A DNA stretch of 64,000 nt from Nocardioides sp. B-3 (GTDB lineage: Bacteria; Actinomycetota; Actinomycetes; Propionibacteriales; Nocardioidaceae): contig NZ_CP087968.1 in NCBI RefSeq assembly GCF_024703895.1, positions 2,232,001-2,296,000 of the forward strand. Direction: 5' to 3'. Position numbers and translations under genes: made by a program. Under the pieces are notes generated by a model. It did not search any database. It saw only the letters and a program-made list of their open reading frames with translations, and was not told where the DNA came from. This document shows, in pieces, positions 1 to 9,216 of the stretch. Every line of letters starts with the position of its first letter. Positions within the stretch are counted from its first letter, which is position 1.

Positions 1-2106
1 GGCGCAGAAGTCCGGCGTGGCTCTCGTGCCCCCGGAGTGCAACGACGTGCCCGACTACTCCACCCACATCACGCCGTTCCGCGCCGCCAACGGCCTCGTC
101 CACACGGGCTGTACGGCGGAGACGATGCCCCCCGGAGGCCGCGGTGGGTGCTGCCTTCCCGCCGGCCGAGATGGCGGCCTTCACCGACCTCGCCGGCAAC
201 GGTGCCGTGCAGTTCGAGGTGCGCTCCGACGTCGAGAACGAGTCGTTGGGCTGCAACATCGACGTGGCCTGCTCGATCGTGGTGATCCCGATCGAGGGCA
301 TCAGCTGCGTCGACGAGGACCCGGTCTGCTCACGGGGCGGCCAGTTCGAGCCCGGCTCTAGCAACTTCGCCGGACAGGGCGTGGACGCCACGGTGTCGCC
401 GGCCCTGTGGTGGGCGCCGTCCAACTGGCGCAACCGCTTCTCCGTGCCGATCACGTTCGGCCTCTCGCCTGACGCCTGCAACGTGCTGGACTCGCGGCCC
501 CCGACCGGCTTCTACGGCTCCGAGCTGCTGGCGCAGGCTGCCCTCCAGTGGTCGCCGGCCTACTGCCCGGACAAGAAGCGCTTCAAGTTCCAGCACAACA
601 AGATGTCCGACGGGGCCGCCTTCAGCCTGATGGAGGGCGGTGGCGGTGCGGCCGCCCTCGTCTCGAGCAAGCACGCGTCCCGCGGCACCGACCCGGTCGT
701 CTACGCCCCGACCGCTGTCACCGGCTTCTCCATCGGCTACGTCATCGACCGTCCCGACAACGCCGGCGAGTTCACCAACCTCAAGCTGACGCCGCGACTG
801 ATCGCCAAGCTGCTCACCCAGTCCTACCTCGGCAGCGAGCGGGGGCGCGGTCATCCCGGCATGTCCGCCAACCCGGTGTCGCTCAACCTCGACCCCGACT
901 TCCAGCGGCTGAACCCGGGACTCGACACCACCGCCCGCGAGGCCGCGGCGACGCTGCTCTCGCTGTCGGAGTCGAGCGACTCGGTCGAGACCCTGACGGC
1001 CTACATCGCGAACGACGAGGACGCCATGGCGTTCATCAACGGCAAGGCCGACCCGTGGGGCATGCGGATCAACCCGTCGTACAAGAAGATCAGGCTGCCG
1101 CGTGACGAATGGCCGCTGCTCGATGACTACGTGCCGCCGACCAACGACGAGTGCTACGCACAGAACCCGTCGCCGTACTTCACCCAGCTCGCGGCCCCGA
1201 TCACGTCGATGCGCAAGATCGCCGAGGCGGTCCTCGACGCCCGGCCCAACGTGCAGACCAAGTGCGAGCGCTCGACGATCACCGACCCGTGGAAGATCGG
1301 TCGCGTCGACCGCCGGGGTGTCGGCAGCAGGTTCATGCTCGGGCTCGTCAGCATCGGTGACGCACGCCGGTTGGGCCTGCGCGAGGCAACACTGCTCACC
1401 AAGGGCAACAACTTCGTCGGCCCGACCGACAACGGACTGGCCGGGGCCGTCGCGATCGCCGAGCCCAGCAAGCGCGGCGACGAGCCGTTCACGCTCGAGA
1501 TGGCCGACGTGATCAAGGCCGGCGACGCCTACCCCGGCACGATGATCGTCTACACCGCGACCCGGTCCGCCAACCTCCCCAAGGAGGACGCGAAGAAGGT
1601 CGCGGAGTTCATCGAGATCTCCACCACCGAGGGTCAGCGGGCCGGCTACGGCAACGGCGAGCTCCCGCCCGGCTACCTCGCGTTGTCCAGGGACCGGCCC
1701 GACCGCGCGACTGTTCAAGCAAGCGCAGGACGTCGCCGAGACCATCGCCGACCAGAGTGGGAAGGTCGACGACGGGACCACCGATGGCACCGGCGACGGC
1801 ACCGACACCGGCACCGGTGACGAGCCCGGCATGCCCACCGGTCCCGGCAGCGTCACGAACGTCGCGCCGCCCGAGGCCGAGGCCGTCCCCACACTCGCCC
1901 CGGAGGCCACCGGCAAGCCGAACAAGGGCAAGCCCGCCAAGCCCACCAAGACGCCCAAGCCCGAGCCCGTGGCGATGCCCGACACGGAGCCCGTCTCCTC
2001 GGCGCTCGCCGGTCAGCTGATCCCGGTGCTGCTCGGCATCGCCGTGCTGGGCGCCCCGGCGGCCAGCCTGCTGCGCCTCGGGTTGAGTCGACGGAGGCCG
2101 TCATGA
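1..2106 (+). CDS. PstS-like substrate-binding protein with C-terminal membrane anchor (5' end outside window)
   Basis: The product resembles the phosphate/PstS-type periplasmic-binding fold: long alpha/beta sequence with 'PALWWAPSNWRNRFSVPI', a serine/glycine-rich 'MSDGAAFSLMEGGGGAA' and a C-terminal 'SANLPKEDAKKVAEFIEI' helix. After about residue 520 comes a low-complexity stretch rich in Thr, Asp, Gly, Lys and Pro, then a hydrophobic segment (GQLIPVLLGIAVLGAPAASLL) ending in Arg residues, so the protein is probably tethered outside the cell by its C-terminus. The gene is already open at base 1. The frame changes near 130-145 (an extra C in a C run) and near 1,690-1,710 (an extra C in GACCGGCCC). 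Its TGA overlaps the ATG of the next gene, which suggests translational coupling. The ligand cannot be told from sequence; phosphate or another oxyanion is an inference from the neighbours. Confidence 0.6.
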
Positions 2107-3019
2107 CGGCCGTCGCAGAACGCCCCGTCAGCAAGCCGGGCAAGCAGGGCGCTCCGGCCGCCCCCGTCGGACCGCCGACGCCGACGCGCCGGGCCCTCGA
2201 CGTCGTCTCCACCACGGCCACGATGCTCGCGCTCGTCGCCACCTCGGGCGGCGGTGCAGATGCTCTTCCTCGGTGGCTTGTCCCAGCAGCGTGAGCAGTC
2301 CGCGCTCTACGACCAGTTCCGCGGCGAGCTCGCGGCGGCCACGGCCCCGATGGGCCCGGTCACGCCGCTCGGCGACCCCGTCGCGCTGCTCTCGATCCCG
2401 CACCTCGGGCTCGAGCAGGTCGTCATCGAGGGCACTGCCTCCAGTGACCTCCTCGACGGCCCCGGACATCTGCGCAGCACGGTGCTCCCCGGCCGGTCGG
2501 CACCGCGGTGGTGCTGGGTCGCGCCAAGACGTACGGCGCCCCGTTCGCCACCATCGCCGACCTGCGTGCCCGCGACACGATCCGCGTGGTGACGGCCCGG
2601 GGTGCGAAGCAGTTCTCCGTCATCGGCGTACGGCGTGCCGGTGACCCGCTTCCCCAGCCGCGTCCCGAGGGCGCCGCTCGTCTCGTCCTGGTCAGTGCCG
2701 AGGGGTCGGGCCGGTTCGCCGACCTCACCCCCGGCGAGGCCGTCTACGTCGACGCCCGGGCCAAGAAGGGCTTCGCCGCACCGGCCGGTCTCCCGACCGC
2801 CGTCCCCGATCCGGAGCAGCCGATGGGCACCGAGCAGGGAGCGCTCCCGCTCCCGGCCCTGTGCCCGGGCCTGCTCCCCGGCGACGATCCTCGGGGTCGT
2901 CGCCGCCCGGCAGCGCTGGTCTGCCGCCACGGTCTGGGTGGTCACGACTCCGGTCGTCATCGCCCCCGGCTCGGCAGACGACCGACGTCGTCATGCGCTT
3001 GCTGCCCAACCTGTTGTAA
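2103..3019 (+). CDS. Sortase-fold membrane protein lacking catalytic His and Cys
   Basis: The protein has an N-terminal membrane segment, an extracellular class E sortase-like domain ('GPGHLRSTVLPG', 'KTYGAPFATIADLRARDTI', 'FSVIGVRRAGD') and one or two C-terminal membrane segments ending 'VVMRLLPNLL'. In active class E sortases the motif before TYGAP is normally 'GH'; here it is 'VVLGRAKTYGAPF', with no histidine. The TLxTC cysteine strand is replaced by 'RLVLVSAEGSGRF', with no cysteine. The fold is therefore recognisable but the transpeptidase dyad is absent. Frame changes fall near 2,265, 2,495 and 2,860-2,970. None lies inside the two motif strands, so the losses are not created by the frame errors. 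It overlaps the upstream binding-protein gene by ATGA, and the next gene encodes a PstS. A structural or partner-binding role at the surface is inferred. Confidence 0.6.
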
Positions 3020-3063
3020 ACGCCCCACCCATCGGTACGACCAAACGCAAAGGATGCATTTCG

Positions 3064-4657
3064 ATGTCTATTCGCAGGGTCTTCGCAGGCGTGGCCACCA
3101 CGTCCGTCGTCGCCGCCTCCATGGCACTCATCGCTCCGGCTCACGCCGACCCGGCCACCACCCCGGTCGCCGGTGACATCGTCGGTGTCGGCTCCGACAC
3201 GTCGATGTACGCGCTGACCTATCTGGCCAACGGCAACGCCGGCGTCGCCGGCTACAACGCGGGGAAGGGCCCCGGCTCGCAGCTGGTCTCCTTCGACGCC
3301 AAGACGGTCGACGCCGCCGGCACCCAGACCAACTCGGCCACCGTCGTCCTCCGTGCCGGCACGGCCGCGGTGACGCGCCCCAACGGCTCCGGCGACGGCA
3401 AGAAGGCGCTCTACGGCGCGTCCAACAACGTCGAGGTCAACTACGCGCGTTCGTCCTCCGCCCTGAGCGCCACCGAGTCCGACGCCGGCCTCGTCGCGTT
3501 CCCCGTTCGCCAAGGACACCACGGCCATGGCGGTCGCCCAGACCACCAACGCCCCCACCGGCCTGACCGAGGCCCAGATCGTCGGCATCTACAAGGGTGA
3601 GATCACCAACTGGAGTGCCGTCGGCGGTGCCGACGGTGCCATCAAGCCGCTGATTCCCCGGGCCGGCTCGGGCACCCGCAGCTTCTTCGAGGGTGAGCTC
3701 AAGCGGATGAACGGCGGCACCGGCGTCGTCCCGGCCCCGTCCGTGGTTCCGGTCCGGGAGCACGACGACTCGGCGATCAAGGCTGACCCCAACGCAGTCG
3801 CCCCGTTCTCGGTGGGTCGCGCGGGCCTGCTCGGCACGCTCCGCATCGAGACCGGCTTCTCGGCCGCTCGCGCGCTCTACAACGTCGTGCGCCAGCCCGA
3901 CGTCTCTTCCACGTGGGCCCGGGGCATCTTCGGTCCGACCGGCTTCATCTGCTCCCCGGCCGCATCGTCGCTGATCCTCGACGCCGGCTTCGAGCAGCTC
4001 CTGTCGCAGGGCAACGGCGGCAAGTGCGGCGTGAGCACCACGACCGCCACCCCCGTCAGCGACCTGCTGACCGCGAAGGTCAACACCACCACCACTGTTG
4101 CAGGCACCTCGGCCACGGTGGGCGCGCTCGCCCTGACCGCCACCGTTGCCGGTGGTGGCCAGCTGAAGCCGCAGGGCACCGTGGCCTTCGCCGTCGACGG
4201 CGCTGCCAAGGGCAACGCCATCGTCACCGGCGGCAAGGCGACGCTCAACCTGACCGGCCTCGCCGCCGGTGAGCACACCGTTGTTGCGACCTTCACGCCC
4301 ACGGGTGCTGCCTTCAACGGCTCGGCGTCGGCCGCGACCAAGGTGAACGTCACGGCCTCCGCGCCCGTGATGGCCAAGGCCACCACCAAGCTGGTCGAGA
4401 AGTTCAAGGCGTCCTACCCCAAGGCCGCGTCCTACAAGGGCAAGGTCCTCGTCAAGGAGACCTCGACCTTCGCTCCCACCGGCAAGATCGTTGTCAAGCG
4501 CGGCAAGAAGACCGTCGGCAAGGGCACGATCAAGTCCGGCAAGGTGGTCCTGACCTTGAAGAAGCTGAAGAAGGGCAAGAACAAGCTGACCACGACCTAC
4601 GCGGGTGACAGCAAGTTCACCGGCTCCAAGCTCAAGTTCAAGATCGTCATCAAGTGA
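3064..4657 (+). CDS. Secreted PstS-like phosphate-binding protein with Ig-like and Lys-rich C-terminal modules
   Basis: ATG at 3064 follows an AAAGGA ribosome site. A signal peptide ends near 'LIAPAHADP'. The first ~320 residues are PstS-like: 'GDIVGVGSDTSMYALTYLAN', 'ALYGASNNVEVNYARSSS', 'EAQIVGIYKGEITNWSAVGG' and 'IPRAGSGTRSFFEGELK', motifs that line the oxyanion pocket in PstS proteins. An Ig-like repeat follows ('VGALALTATVAGGGQLKPQG ... GEHTVVATFTP'), then a lysine-rich Ig-like module with 'LKKLKKGKNKLTTTYAGDSK'. No lipobox cysteine is visible, so it is secreted or wall-associated rather than a lipoprotein. One frame change near 3,505 (extra C in TTCCCCGTTC). It sits between the sortase-like gene and a pstB, suggesting a surface-exposed phosphate or related oxyanion uptake function. 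Confidence 0.75.
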
Positions 4658-4661
4658 GACC

Positions 4662-4699
4662 AGCGGGTCCGGGGGTTGCTGACGCCGCCCGGGCCCGCT
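4662..4699 (+). terminator. Imperfect hairpin between pstS-like and pstB-like genes
   Basis: Arms 4662-4673 and 4688-4699 pair over 12 bp with one G-T wobble, loop 14 nt, four bases after the stop of the pstS-like gene. No T-run follows. It could be a partial terminator or mRNA-stabilising stem that sets a high pstS:pstB ratio, as is usual for binding-protein operons. Confidence 0.45.
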
Positions 4700-4707
4700 C
4701 CCACGCT

Positions 4708-4733
4708 CATCCAGCAGAGCTCCATCCAGCAGA
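4708..4733 (+). repeat. Short direct repeat upstream of pstB-like gene
   Basis: CATCCAGCAGA occurs at 4708-4718 and again at 4723-4733, a 15-base period, in the leader just before the ATG at 4744. It may be a replication-slippage duplication; no function is evident. Confidence 0.5.
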
Positions 4734-4743
4734 AGAGACCACC

Positions 4744-5548
4744 ATGAGCACGACCACGACCCTCCCCGCTGATCTTGCCCAGCTCGAGGCGCGCGACATC
4801 ACCGCCCGGTTCGGCCAGCGCAAGGTGCTGGACCGGGTTTCCCTGACCATGCCCGCCGGCGAGATCACGGCTCTCATCGGGCCGTCGGGCTGCGGCAAGT
4901 CCACGTTCCTGCGCATCCTCAACCGGATGCACGAGCTGGTCCCCTCGGCCGCCCTCGCCGGTGAGGTCCGGCTCGACGGCGTCGACATCTACGACCCGCA
5001 GCGCAAGCTCACCGATGCCCGGCGCAGCATCGGCATGGTTTTCCAGAAGCCCAACCCGTTCCCGGCGATGTCGATCCCGCGAGAACGTCGTCGCGGGCCT
5101 GAAGCTGACCGGCACCAAGGTCTCGAAGTCCGAGAAGGACGCGCTCATCGAGCACTGCCTGATCCGCGGCGGGCTCTGGAACGAGGTCAAGGACCGGCTC
5201 GACGCCCCCGGCGGCGGTCTGTCCGGCGGACAGCAGCAGCGCCTGTGCATCGCGCGCTCGCTGGCCATCAAGCCGCGCGTGCTGCTGATGGACGAGCCGT
5301 GCTCCGCCCCGGACCCCACCTCCACCCGAGTTATCGAGGAAACGATGAAGGAGCTGGCCACAGAGGTCACCATTGTCATCGTGACCCACAACATGCAGCA
5401 GGCGGCGCGTGTCTCCGACACGTGCGCCTTCTTCCTCGCCGCACACGGCACCCCCGGGGTCATCGTCGAGCACGGCGACACCCGAGCGATGTTCAGCAAC
5501 CCCCGGGACGAGCGCACCCACGACTACGTCAACGGTCGTTTCGGGTGA
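4744..5548 (+). CDS. pstB: Phosphate-type ABC transporter ATP-binding protein (PstB-like, copy 1)
   Basis: Cytoplasmic ATPase that would energise a Pst-type permease. Visible motifs: Walker A 'GPSGCGKST', Q-loop 'VFQKPNPFP' (typical of PstB), signature '[16 protein letters not shown]', Walker B '[10 protein letters not shown]' and switch histidine in '[15 protein letters not shown]'. The C-terminus '[11 protein letters not shown]' is the usual PstB ending. Length ~267 residues, normal for the family. One frame change near 5,080, where SIRENV is disrupted by an extra C in TCCCGCGAG. No permease gene lies downstream; pstC/pstA partners would have to be upstream of the window or shared with the locus at 20-22 kb. 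The TGA overlaps the GTG start of the next gene. Confidence 0.88.
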
Positions 5549-6297
5549 GGCTCACCCACCTCGTCGGGGTCGGCGGGGGAGTGACGCTGCTGTGCGCCAC
5601 CGCCTTCGCGGCCCAGCAGACCGGCCAGCGCGACCGGGTGCTGACCGGCTACAGGACGGCCCCGGGTCTGCGTGCCCCGGCGCCTGCTCCAGCACCCGCT
5701 CCGGCGGTCGAGGAGGTCGCGCAGCGACCGTCACGAGACCCCGACGCCTCCGTCGACCCGCGCTGGGCGCGCCGCACCGCCGACGCCGCAGGCATCCCGC
5801 TGCCCGCCATGACGGCCTACGCCCGCGCCAGCGTCCTCGCCCCGCGCGAGTGCCGGATCGGCTGGACGACGCTCGCCGGCATCGGCTGGGTGGAGTCGCA
5901 GCACGGCACCATCGGCGACCGACTGCTCGGGGAGGACGGTCACTCCTCCGAGCCGATCCTCGGCCCCGCGCTCGACGGAGGCCTGTACGCCGCCGTGCCG
6001 GCCACCCGCGACTCGGTCCGCTGGCACGGCGACCGTCAGTGGGACCACGCCATCGGCCCGATGCAGTTCATCCCGTCGACGTGGCGCACGTGGCAGGTCG
6101 ACGGCGACGGCGACGGACTGGCCGACCCCAACGACATCGACGACGCGTCTCTCGCCGCGGCCAACTACCTGTGTCAGTCGGGAGACCTGACGACCGCGGG
6201 GAACTGGTCGCGCGCGGTTCTCGGCTACAACCACTCGAGCGACTACGTGCTGAACGTCTACACCGCGGCCGACGCCTACGCCGCCCGCACCGGCTGA
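5545..6297 (+). CDS. Secreted lytic transglycosylase (SLT/MltB-like)
   Basis: Peptidoglycan lytic transglycosylase, predicted outside the membrane. GTG at 5545 overlaps the preceding stop (GTGA). An N-terminal hydrophobic segment (~residues 5-22) is followed by an Ala/Pro linker ('[14 protein letters not shown]'). The catalytic domain contains '[12 protein letters not shown]', with the glutamate expected as general acid, '[15 protein letters not shown]', a Ca-like acidic loop '[16 protein letters not shown]' and '[12 protein letters not shown]', all typical of MltB-like transglycosylases. About 250 residues with no frame problems. Cotranscription with a pstB is unusual; it could simply be a downstream read-through gene, or open the wall for the surface proteins encoded just upstream. 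Confidence 0.85.
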   Translation: MRLTHLVGVGGGVTLLCATAFAAQQTGQRDRVLTGYRTAPGLRAPAPAPAPAPAVEEVAQRPSRDPDASVDPRWARRTADAAGIPLPAMTAYARASVLAPRECRIGWTTLAGIGWVESQHGTIGDRLLGEDGHSSEPILGPALDGGLYAAVPATRDSVRWHGDRQWDHAIGPMQFIPSTWRTWQVDGDGDGLADPNDIDDASLAAANYLCQSGDLTTAGNWSRAVLGYNHSSDYVLNVYTAADAYAARTG

Positions 6298-6350
6298 CGC
6301 CCGGTCCCCGTCGGGGGACCGGACGCCAGCCGGCGTGCTTCATCCGTGCG

Positions 6351-7577
6351 TCAGTTCAGTGCCATGCGCGGCTCGCCGTTGACCAGCCCGGTCCCCGAGA
6401 TCCCGCAGGTGCCGGAGCGAGGCGCTCCGCCGTTCCACGCCCGGCGGACGCAGGAGCGCGTCGCCAGCTGCGCCCAGTAGTTCGGGTGCAGGCTCTCCCG
6501 GATGTAGTAGGGGTTGCTCGAGTCACAGCAGGTCGAGGCCGTACGGATCTGGTTGACCCACTCGGTCTGGTCGACGGCGCCCGGGGTCGTCCAGTTGGCC
6601 AGCCCCTTCTCCTCGTAGAGGCCCACACCGTTCTCGCACAGGCGACGACCGTTGAAGGCCGAGGCGAGGTTGAGGGTGCGCACGCCGGCGACCCCGGAGT
6701 CGGCTGCGGCGCCCGCGACGGCGCCGTTGATCAGGCTGAGCGCGGTGCCGTTGGCCCAGTCCGCGTCGCGGTTCCAGAAGCCGCACCCGCCGGTGCTCAT
6801 CCGGGTGTAGCCACTCTCGGCGTAGCGGAAGCCCGAGCCGTTCGGCAAGGGGGAAGGGTAGTTCTGCACGAGCAGGTTCCGGGATCCGTCGGCATAGCCC
6901 GCGTTGCGCATGGCCGTGCGGACGTTCTGGAACGCAGCAGCGATCGCGGCGCGCTTCGCGGCGACGTTGGCAGCCGTGAAGTTGCTGGTCACCGAGGAGT
7001 CGTCGCTGCAGTAGTTCTTGGCCCACCACGGTGAGGTCGCCCAGTTGGTGACGCAGGTCTGCACGATGGAGGCGAAGTTGAAGTCGTTGCCGCCGATGGA
7101 GACGGTCACCATCTTCACGTTGTGGGTCGCCGCGAAGTTCTGCAGCATCAACGCCTGCCCCTGCTGGGCGCCGTTGTTGTAGAAGTCGAGCCCGGGCTTG
7201 AAGTTGCCGTCGGAGTCGCTGAAGGTCGCGACGCGAGATCCGGAGCACGCGAAGATCATCCCGCTGACCCCGCCACCGATGTAGGCCTCGGCCGACTTGC
7301 TGCGGTGACAGCGGTTGATGGTCTCGCCGGTGTTGGTGGCGTTGTCGAAGTAGGCAGTGCCGCCGAGGGCGTCGGCGCGTGAGGACGAGGCGTTGGAGCT
7401 GCCGGCCCAGCGGCCGGCCTCGCCGCTGATGTAGGAGTCGCCGATGGTCACGACCCACGGTGTGCCGACGCCGGGTCCGTCGGCGTGCGCGGGTGCGGCG
7501 GTGCTGGTGATGGCCGGGGTGGAGGCGAGGAGCGCCGGGACGCTGAGGACGAGGGCGCGTGGACGTGCAGGATTCAT
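6351..7577 (-). CDS. Secreted SGNH/GDSL hydrolase
   Basis: Secreted esterase/lipase of the SGNH superfamily, about 408 residues, intact in one frame. Signal peptide up to 'TSTAAPAHADG'. Block I nucleophile motif 'VVTIGDSYISGEAGRW' (Ser of GDSY), block III 'VSIGGNDFNFA' (the Gly and Asn of the oxyanion hole) and a late His in 'IRESLHPNYWAQLA' give the expected catalytic set. Many cysteines are consistent with extracellular disulfides. It is convergent with the transglycosylase gene; the ATG at 7577 faces the tRNA-Phe terminator. Substrate unknown: actinobacterial relatives cleave lipids or polysaccharide acyl groups. Confidence 0.85.
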   Translation of the reverse strand: MNPARPRALVLSVPALLASTPAITSTAAPAHADGPGVGTPWVVTIGDSYISGEAGRWAGSSNASSSRADALGGTAYFDNATNTGETINRCHRSKSAEAYIGGGVSGMIFACSGSRVATFSDSDGNFKPGLDFYNNGAQQGQALMLQNFAATHNVKMVTVSIGGNDFNFASIVQTCVTNWATSPWWAKNYCSDDSSVTSNFTAANVAAKRAAIAAAFQNVRTAMRNAGYADGSRNLLVQNYPSPLPNGSGFRYAESGYTRMSTGGCGFWNRDADWANGTALSLINGAVAGAAADSGVAGVRTLNLASAFNGRRLCENGVGLYEEKGLANWTTPGAVDQTEWVNQIRTASTCCDSSNPYYIRESLHPNYWAQLATRSCVRRAWNGGAPRSGTCGISGTGLVNGEPRMALN

Positions 7578-7695
7578 CGGAGTCCGTTTCGAGAAGGGCG
7601 GATTGGATGCGCCGTCCCCACAAACCGGCTCTGCGGAACCTAGTGGCGTGGATCACACCGTGTCCATGGCCGCGAAGCCGTTGCCCCAGAATCAC

Positions 7696-7730
7696 CGAAG
7701 CGCCCGATCGGGACGCGATCGGGCGCTTCG
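7696..7730 (-). terminator. Strong hairpin downstream of tRNA-Phe
   Basis: Perfect 15-bp inverted repeat, arms 7696-7710 and 7716-7730, loop GGACG. It lies 10 bases past the 3' end of the minus-strand tRNA-Phe and between it and the start of the SGNH hydrolase gene. Confidence 0.7.
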
Positions 7731-7740
7731 GACTTGCGTG

Positions 7741-7814
7741 TGGCCGGGGGCGGGGTCGAACCGCCGACCTACCGATTTTCAGTCGGTCGCTCGTACCAAC
7801 TGAGCTACCCGGCC
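7741..7814 (-). tRNA. tRNA-Phe (GAA)
   Basis: On the minus strand a 74-nt cloverleaf folds with acceptor GGCCGGG/CCCGGCC, D-arm GCTC...GAGC, anticodon loop CTGAAAA (anticodon GAA, Phe) and T-arm GGCGG-TTCGACC-CCGCC. The discriminator base is A. The CCA end is not encoded. Confidence 0.95.
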
Positions 7815-7883
7815 AAGCGGGGGAATGTTACATGAGCGCGGCGGGCCTCGCGGAATCGGCCGAACAGGTGGTTCAGCCGCTGG

Positions 7884-9212
7884 CTAGGGGTGGTGCCCGT
7901 CATCGTCGACGGGGAGCTCGACCCAGAAGGCGGACCCGCTGCCGGGAGTGGATTCGGCGCCGATCGTGCCGCCATCGCGCTCCGCGACGGTGCGAGACAG
8001 CGACAGGCCCAGACCGGTGCCCTTGACATCGGGCGGCGCGAAGCGGACGAAGGGCTCGAAGACATGGGCGAGCTGCTCGGAGGTCAGCCCGGGACCCGTG
8101 TCGCGCACGATCACCCGCGCGCGGGGTTCGCCGGACTCGCCCTCGAGCGGCTCGGTGGAGACGACGACCGTTCCCCCGGACGAGTTGTGGACGACGGCGT
8201 TGCCCACCGGGTTGGCCAGCACCTGACGCAGGCTCGACGGGTGGGCCCAGACCTTCCAGCCGGGGAGACGGCGTTGGAGAGTTGAACCCCCGCCGTCTCC
8301 GCTGCTGCCCGGTGCCAGTGCAGCACGTCGGCGACCGCGGCCCCGACGTCCACGGCTTCGCGCAGGTCGGTGCTGCCGACGGCTCGACCGGCGCTGAGCA
8401 GGTCCTCGACGACGGCCATCAGCTGCTCGCAGGCCCGCAGGATGACGCCGCCGTCGCGCACGACCGCGCCGGCCAGCGCGTCTCCACCGGCCTCGGCTGC
8501 CTCGTCCACCAGCATCTCCGTGTAGCCCACGATGGCGGTCAGCGGCGTACGCAGCTCGTGCCCGATCGAGGCGAAGAAGTGCTGCTGGGCCTCCCTGCTC
8601 TTCGCGCCCACCTCAACGGCCTCGGCCAGCGACCGGCGCGCTTGCTCGAGTGCGATGCGTGACGCAAGCGCAGAGCTGATGAGGCGGAAGTCCGCGACGT
8701 TCTCCGCTGGCCACGGACCGCTGGCGACACTACCCACGGCGAGGCTGCCGAACATGACACCACCGGACACCCGGGCTGGGACGATGAGGCTGCTGATCCC
8801 GCATCCGGCAATTTCTCGTCGGTCCTGCTCTGCTTCCTCGGGGAGCAGGTCGATGTCGACGACGACCAACGTGGCTTCCCGCGGGGGGCGACACCCGGGG
8901 CAAGGACAGTGCTGCTTCGGGGCCGGAACCCGCCGCGGGAACGATGGAGCAAGTGGCCCCGGGTCGCAGCCACTCGGTCACCCGGGCCCGCTGACCGAGG
9001 TGGGTCCATCCGGTCGCGTCCTCAGGAGTGAATGTGGTCAGCGCGATCGTGACCACATCCACGCGCCGCATGGTCAAGAGGTGCTGGGCGGTCTTCGACA
9101 GGGCCTCGTTCAGCGGGGCCGCGACATCGAGGATGACCGCGACCAACCCTGCAGCGGTAGCCGATACAGGGGTGTCAAGTGGCACGTCCTGCAAGGCCGG
9201 AGAGCCAGTCAT
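7884..9212 (-). CDS. Cytoplasmic sensor histidine kinase (GAF-like, HisKA, HATPase_c)
   Basis: About 440 residues after joining frames. The N-terminal ~200 residues look like a GAF-type sensor region ('LNEALSKTAQHLLTMRRVDV', later 'ISSLIVPARVSGGVMFGSLA') and there is no transmembrane segment. The HisKA dimerisation box is 'FFASIGHELRTPLTAIVGY' with the phospho-accepting His. The ATPase domain has N box 'NPVGNAVVHNSS', G1 'VRDTGPGL' and G2 'KGTGLGLSLS'. Frame changes near 8,875 and 8,240. The ATG at 9212 lies 4 bases after the P450 stop at 9217, so the two are probably translated from one message. A receiver-only protein is encoded at the head of the same strand block and is the obvious candidate partner. 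Confidence 0.85.
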
Positions 9213-9216
9213 GACT

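Noticed and set aside
330..1985. Long open frame on the minus strand opposite the PstS-like gene
   Set aside because: High-GC shadow frame: composition is Arg/Gly/Val-rich with no domain, while the plus strand has conserved motifs and a membrane anchor.
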